A DNA stretch of 64,000 nucleotides from Atrina japonica. Lineage: Eukaryota; Mollusca; Bivalvia; Pterioida; Pinnidae. The stretch's first letter is position 1. Every line of letters starts with the position of its first letter. The notes under the pieces were generated by a model. That model searched no databases and was not told the origin of the DNA. It was given only the letters and a program-made list of their open reading frames with translations. A program made the translations under genes and the position numbers. Of this stretch, positions 61,201 through 64,000 are shown piece after piece. The stretch is from positions 617,001-681,000 of the forward strand of contig BROG01000372.1 in the NCBI GenBank assembly GCA_030159075.1. The letters are read 5' to 3'.

Positions 61201-64000
61201 CAGGGGTGGGAGAGGGGTGGGGGTGGGGGGTGGGGGGTGGGGGGGACAGGGGGGGGGGTGGGGGGGGGCCGCCCCCAACGTACGGGGAGGACCACATGTC
61301 CCCCCACCCGTAGGGGTGGGCGAGTACGGGGGGGAGGAGGGGTGGGCACGTGTGGGGGGGGGAGGGGGCAGGGGGGGAGGGGGGGGGACTGCGGGGCTTG
61401 GGGGAGGCGAGGGTAGAGGAGGAATAAGAAGGTAGGGGGGTGAGTTGGTGGGTGGGGGGGAGGGGGGGGGGGGGGAAGGGGGGGGAAGCACTGGGGTGAG
61501 GGGAAGTGGGGTGGGGGCGGTAGGGGGGGGGTGGAGTGGGGAAGCGGGGGGGGCGGGGAGGGTGGCGGGGAGAGGGAGAGGGGGGCGAGAGGGGGTGGGG
61601 GGGAAGGGGGGGGGGCGGTGGGGGGTGGTTTAAAGTGGTGGGGGGGGGGGGGGGGAGGGGGGGGAGGCGTAGGGGTTGGGGGGGGAGACGGGGCCGTGAA
61701 GGGGGTGAGGGAATGTTGGGGGCGGGGGGGGGGAGTAGTGGGGGTTGCGGGTGTGGGGAAGACGGGATGGTGTGGGGGGGGGGGGGGTAAGTTGGGTGCG
61801 GGGGGGGTGGGGGGGGAGGGGGGAGGCGGGGGGGGCTGGTGAAAAGGACGGAGGAGGAGGGGGGTGGGGGAGGTGAACCAACGCACTCGGGATCGCCTTC
61901 CGGGTCGGGTGTGGCGGTGGGGGGAGGGGGGGGAGAGGAATGTGGGGGGGGTCAGGCAGGGAGGGTGCCATGGGGGGTGGTAGGGGGGGGCTGGTGGGGG
62001 CGGACGGAGGCGAGGGTAGGGACGCGGGGGGGTTGGGTCGGGTGAACGGGGGAGGGGGTTGGTCAGGTGAGGGGACGGGGGGGGGGTGGGGCGGGGGGGG
62101 GGGGGGGGGGGTGAGAGCGGGGCGAGTCAGGGGGGGGGGGGGGGGGGAGGAATCGTCGGAGGGGCAGGGGGGGGGGGGAGGTGGGGGGGGAGGTGGGGGA
62201 AGGGATGGGGGGGGGTGGGTGGGGGGGGGGGAGGGGAATGGGGGTGCGTCATGTAGGGGGGGGGGGGGACCAGGGGGGGGGGCCGTAAATGTCTGGAGGT
62301 GGGGGGGGGGGGGAAGTACGTGGGGGGTGGGGGGGGGGGGGGGGGGCGTAAAAACTATGGGGGATTTGGGGAGGGGTGGGGGGGGTCGAGTGGGGGGGTA
62401 GGTGGCGGGGGGAGGGGCTGTGGGGAGGGGGGGGTGGACAAGTGGTGGGGGGGTGAGGGTGCGGGAAGGACGAGATGGGGGCGGGGGGGCAGGGGGTGGG
62501 CCGGGGGGGTGGGGGGGGGTGGGGGAGGGGGGGTGGGGCGAGTTAGGGGGGGGAAGGGGAGGCGGCGGTGGGGGGGGGGGGAACTGGGGGGGGAGGTATG
62601 CACACGATGGGGGTGACTGAGGGGGGGGGGGAGCGGCACACGCTGGGTGGGGGGGGGGGGGGGGGGGGGAGCGAGGGGGCAGGGCGGGGGTGGTGGGGGG
62701 GGGGTGGGGTCGCGGGGGGGGGTGGGGGGGGGAGGTGGGGGTGGATGCGGGGGAGAGGGGGAGGGGAGGCGGGGGGGGGGAGTAGGAGGGGGGGAGACCG
62801 GGGGGGGGGGGGGGGGCGGCGGCGAGGTGGGGTAGAGGGGGGATGGGGGAAAGGGGTGGGGGGGGGGAGTTGGGGGAAGGCGGAGGGGTGGGGGGACGGG
62901 GGCGGGGTGGTGGGGCGGAGGGGGAGGGTCTAGGGGGGGGGGGGGGATGGGGGGGGGGGGGGGGACGTGTGGGGTGGAGCGGGATAGGAGGGGGACGGAG
63001 AGGGGGGGGGGGGGAGGGGGGGGGGGGGGCGGGGGGGGGTGGGGGGGGTGGGGGTGGGGGAGGGGGGAGAGATGGTAGTAAGGGGGAGGGGGGGGGGGGG
63101 GTGGGTGGGTAGGGAGGGGGGGAGGGGGGGGGAGTAAGGGGGGGGGGGGGGGGGGAGGGGGGGCGGGGGGGTGGCAGGGGGGGGTTGCGGGGTAGAGTAG
63201 GGGGGGGGTGTCGGGGGGAGGGAGGGGGGGGGGGGGTGTGGAGGGGGGGGGGGGGGGGGAGGGCAGGGGGGGGGGGTAGGTTGGGGTGAGTGCATTGGAG
63301 GTGAATGGTCGTCGAAGGGTGGGGGGGGGGGAGTGGAACGGGGGGGGGGAAAGGGGGAGGGGGGAGGGACAGGGGGGGGGGGGGGAGTCAGGTGGCGGGG
63401 GGGGGGGGGTAGGGAGGTAGGGAGGGGGGGGGGGAGGGGGGGGGGGGTAGGGGGAGAGGGAGAGTAAGGGGGGATAATGGAGGGAGAGGGTGTGGGGGGT
63501 GGGAGGATAGAGGGTTGAGAGGGCGGGGGGGGTGTGCGGGGGGCGATACTGGGGGAGGGGGGAGGGGGGGGTGGGATAGTGAAATGGGTCGGGGCGGGGC
63601 GGGGTGGGTGGACGGGGGGGGGGAGTGGGGTGGCGGGGAGGTGGGTAGATGTGGGGGGGGGGGGGGAGGGAGGGCGGGGGGGAGTGGCGGAGGGGGGGGG
63701 GCGGGGGGGGGGTGGGGGGGGGTTGGGGGGGGGGGGTAGCGACAAGCGCAGCGGGGGGGGGGGGGGGGGATCGCTGGGGTTGGAGAGAGGGGGGGAGGGG
63801 GGGTGGACCCCTAGGGGGGGGGAGGGTTGGCTAGGGGGCGTTGGGAGGGGGGGTGGGGGGGGTGGGTGGGGGGAGGGGGCGGGAGGGTCTGGGCGAGGTG
63901 CGGTAGAGGAGGAGGGGCGGGGGGGGGGGGGAAGGGGGAGGGGGGCAGAGGGGGAGGGGGGGGGGGGGTGGCGAGGGGAGGGTAAGGGGGGGGGGGGAGG
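55215..64000. other. Noisy poly-G tract, probable sequence artefact
   Basis: Long G runs interrupted by apparently random single A, T and C through the window end. No tandem period, telomere unit or normal-composition island of any length. Proline-rich frames of several hundred codons on the minus strand and glycine-rich frames on the plus strand arise because stop codons need bases that are rare here. I do not annotate any of them as genes. Confidence 0.9.

Noticed and set aside
55223..63834. Plus-strand glycine-rich frames
   Set aside because: Same cause on the other strand (GGG/GGN codons in low-complexity noise); no signal peptide, repeat period or start context.
55215..64000. G-quadruplex domain, telomere or G-rich satellite
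   Set aside because: No TTAGGG or other fixed unit; run lengths and interruptions look random, and it adjoins a poly-T tract of the same character.

Overview
The window looks like a piece of an AT-rich animal genome, most likely a mollusc and perhaps a bivalve. The reasons are GT-AG introns, many tRNA-derived SINEs and small inverted-repeat elements, and short motifs such as AAGGGGAATAACTCT that I associate with molluscan repeats. The species call is an inference; no marker gene settles it.

There is one real gene. It lies on the minus strand from about 53,637 (upstream end) to 2,754 (stop codon) and encodes the C-terminal part of a giant beta-spectrin. I assembled 43 exons by hand. Every junction has GT/AG ends, codon phases agree throughout, and the joined frame is 6,942 nt (2,313 residues plus stop). 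It holds the end of one spectrin repeat, 17 complete repeats, a partial last repeat, a charged coiled-coil segment, a basic and proline-rich linker, a PH domain and a short unfamiliar tail. Conventional beta-spectrins have 16 full repeats plus one partial, and here the actin-binding CH domains have not yet been reached. The PH domain also starts G-T-L-E-x-K-Q with a G-G pair. I therefore read it as beta-heavy (beta-V, Karst/SMA-1/SPTBN5 type) spectrin, a membrane-skeleton protein.

Layout. 1-1,075: 38-bp tandem array at the window edge. 1,085-2,753: 3' flank. 2,754-7,408: terminal exons (tail, PH domain, linker). 7,409-18,617: an 11.2-kb intron full of minisatellites (27/28-, 27-, 26-, 27- and 57-bp units) and CA tracts. 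18,618-53,637: exons for the coiled coil and repeats, separated by introns holding SINEs, several inverted-repeat element families, GA/CT tracts and more minisatellites. About 54,290-55,215 is almost pure noisy poly-T, and 55,215-64,000 almost pure noisy poly-G.

The last 9.7 kb has no period, no normal composition and no recognisable homology. It is almost certainly sequencing or assembly artefact, and the huge proline- and glycine-rich reading frames in it should not be called genes. It begins about 650 bp upstream of the first visible spectrin exon, so the missing N-terminal exons lie beyond or beneath it. I saw no CRISPR array, rRNA, free-standing tRNA or second protein-coding gene. The most unusual biological features are a minisatellite made of copies of an exon end with its 5' splice site, long CT tracts placed just after two splice donors, and a dense set of hairpin-forming elements.
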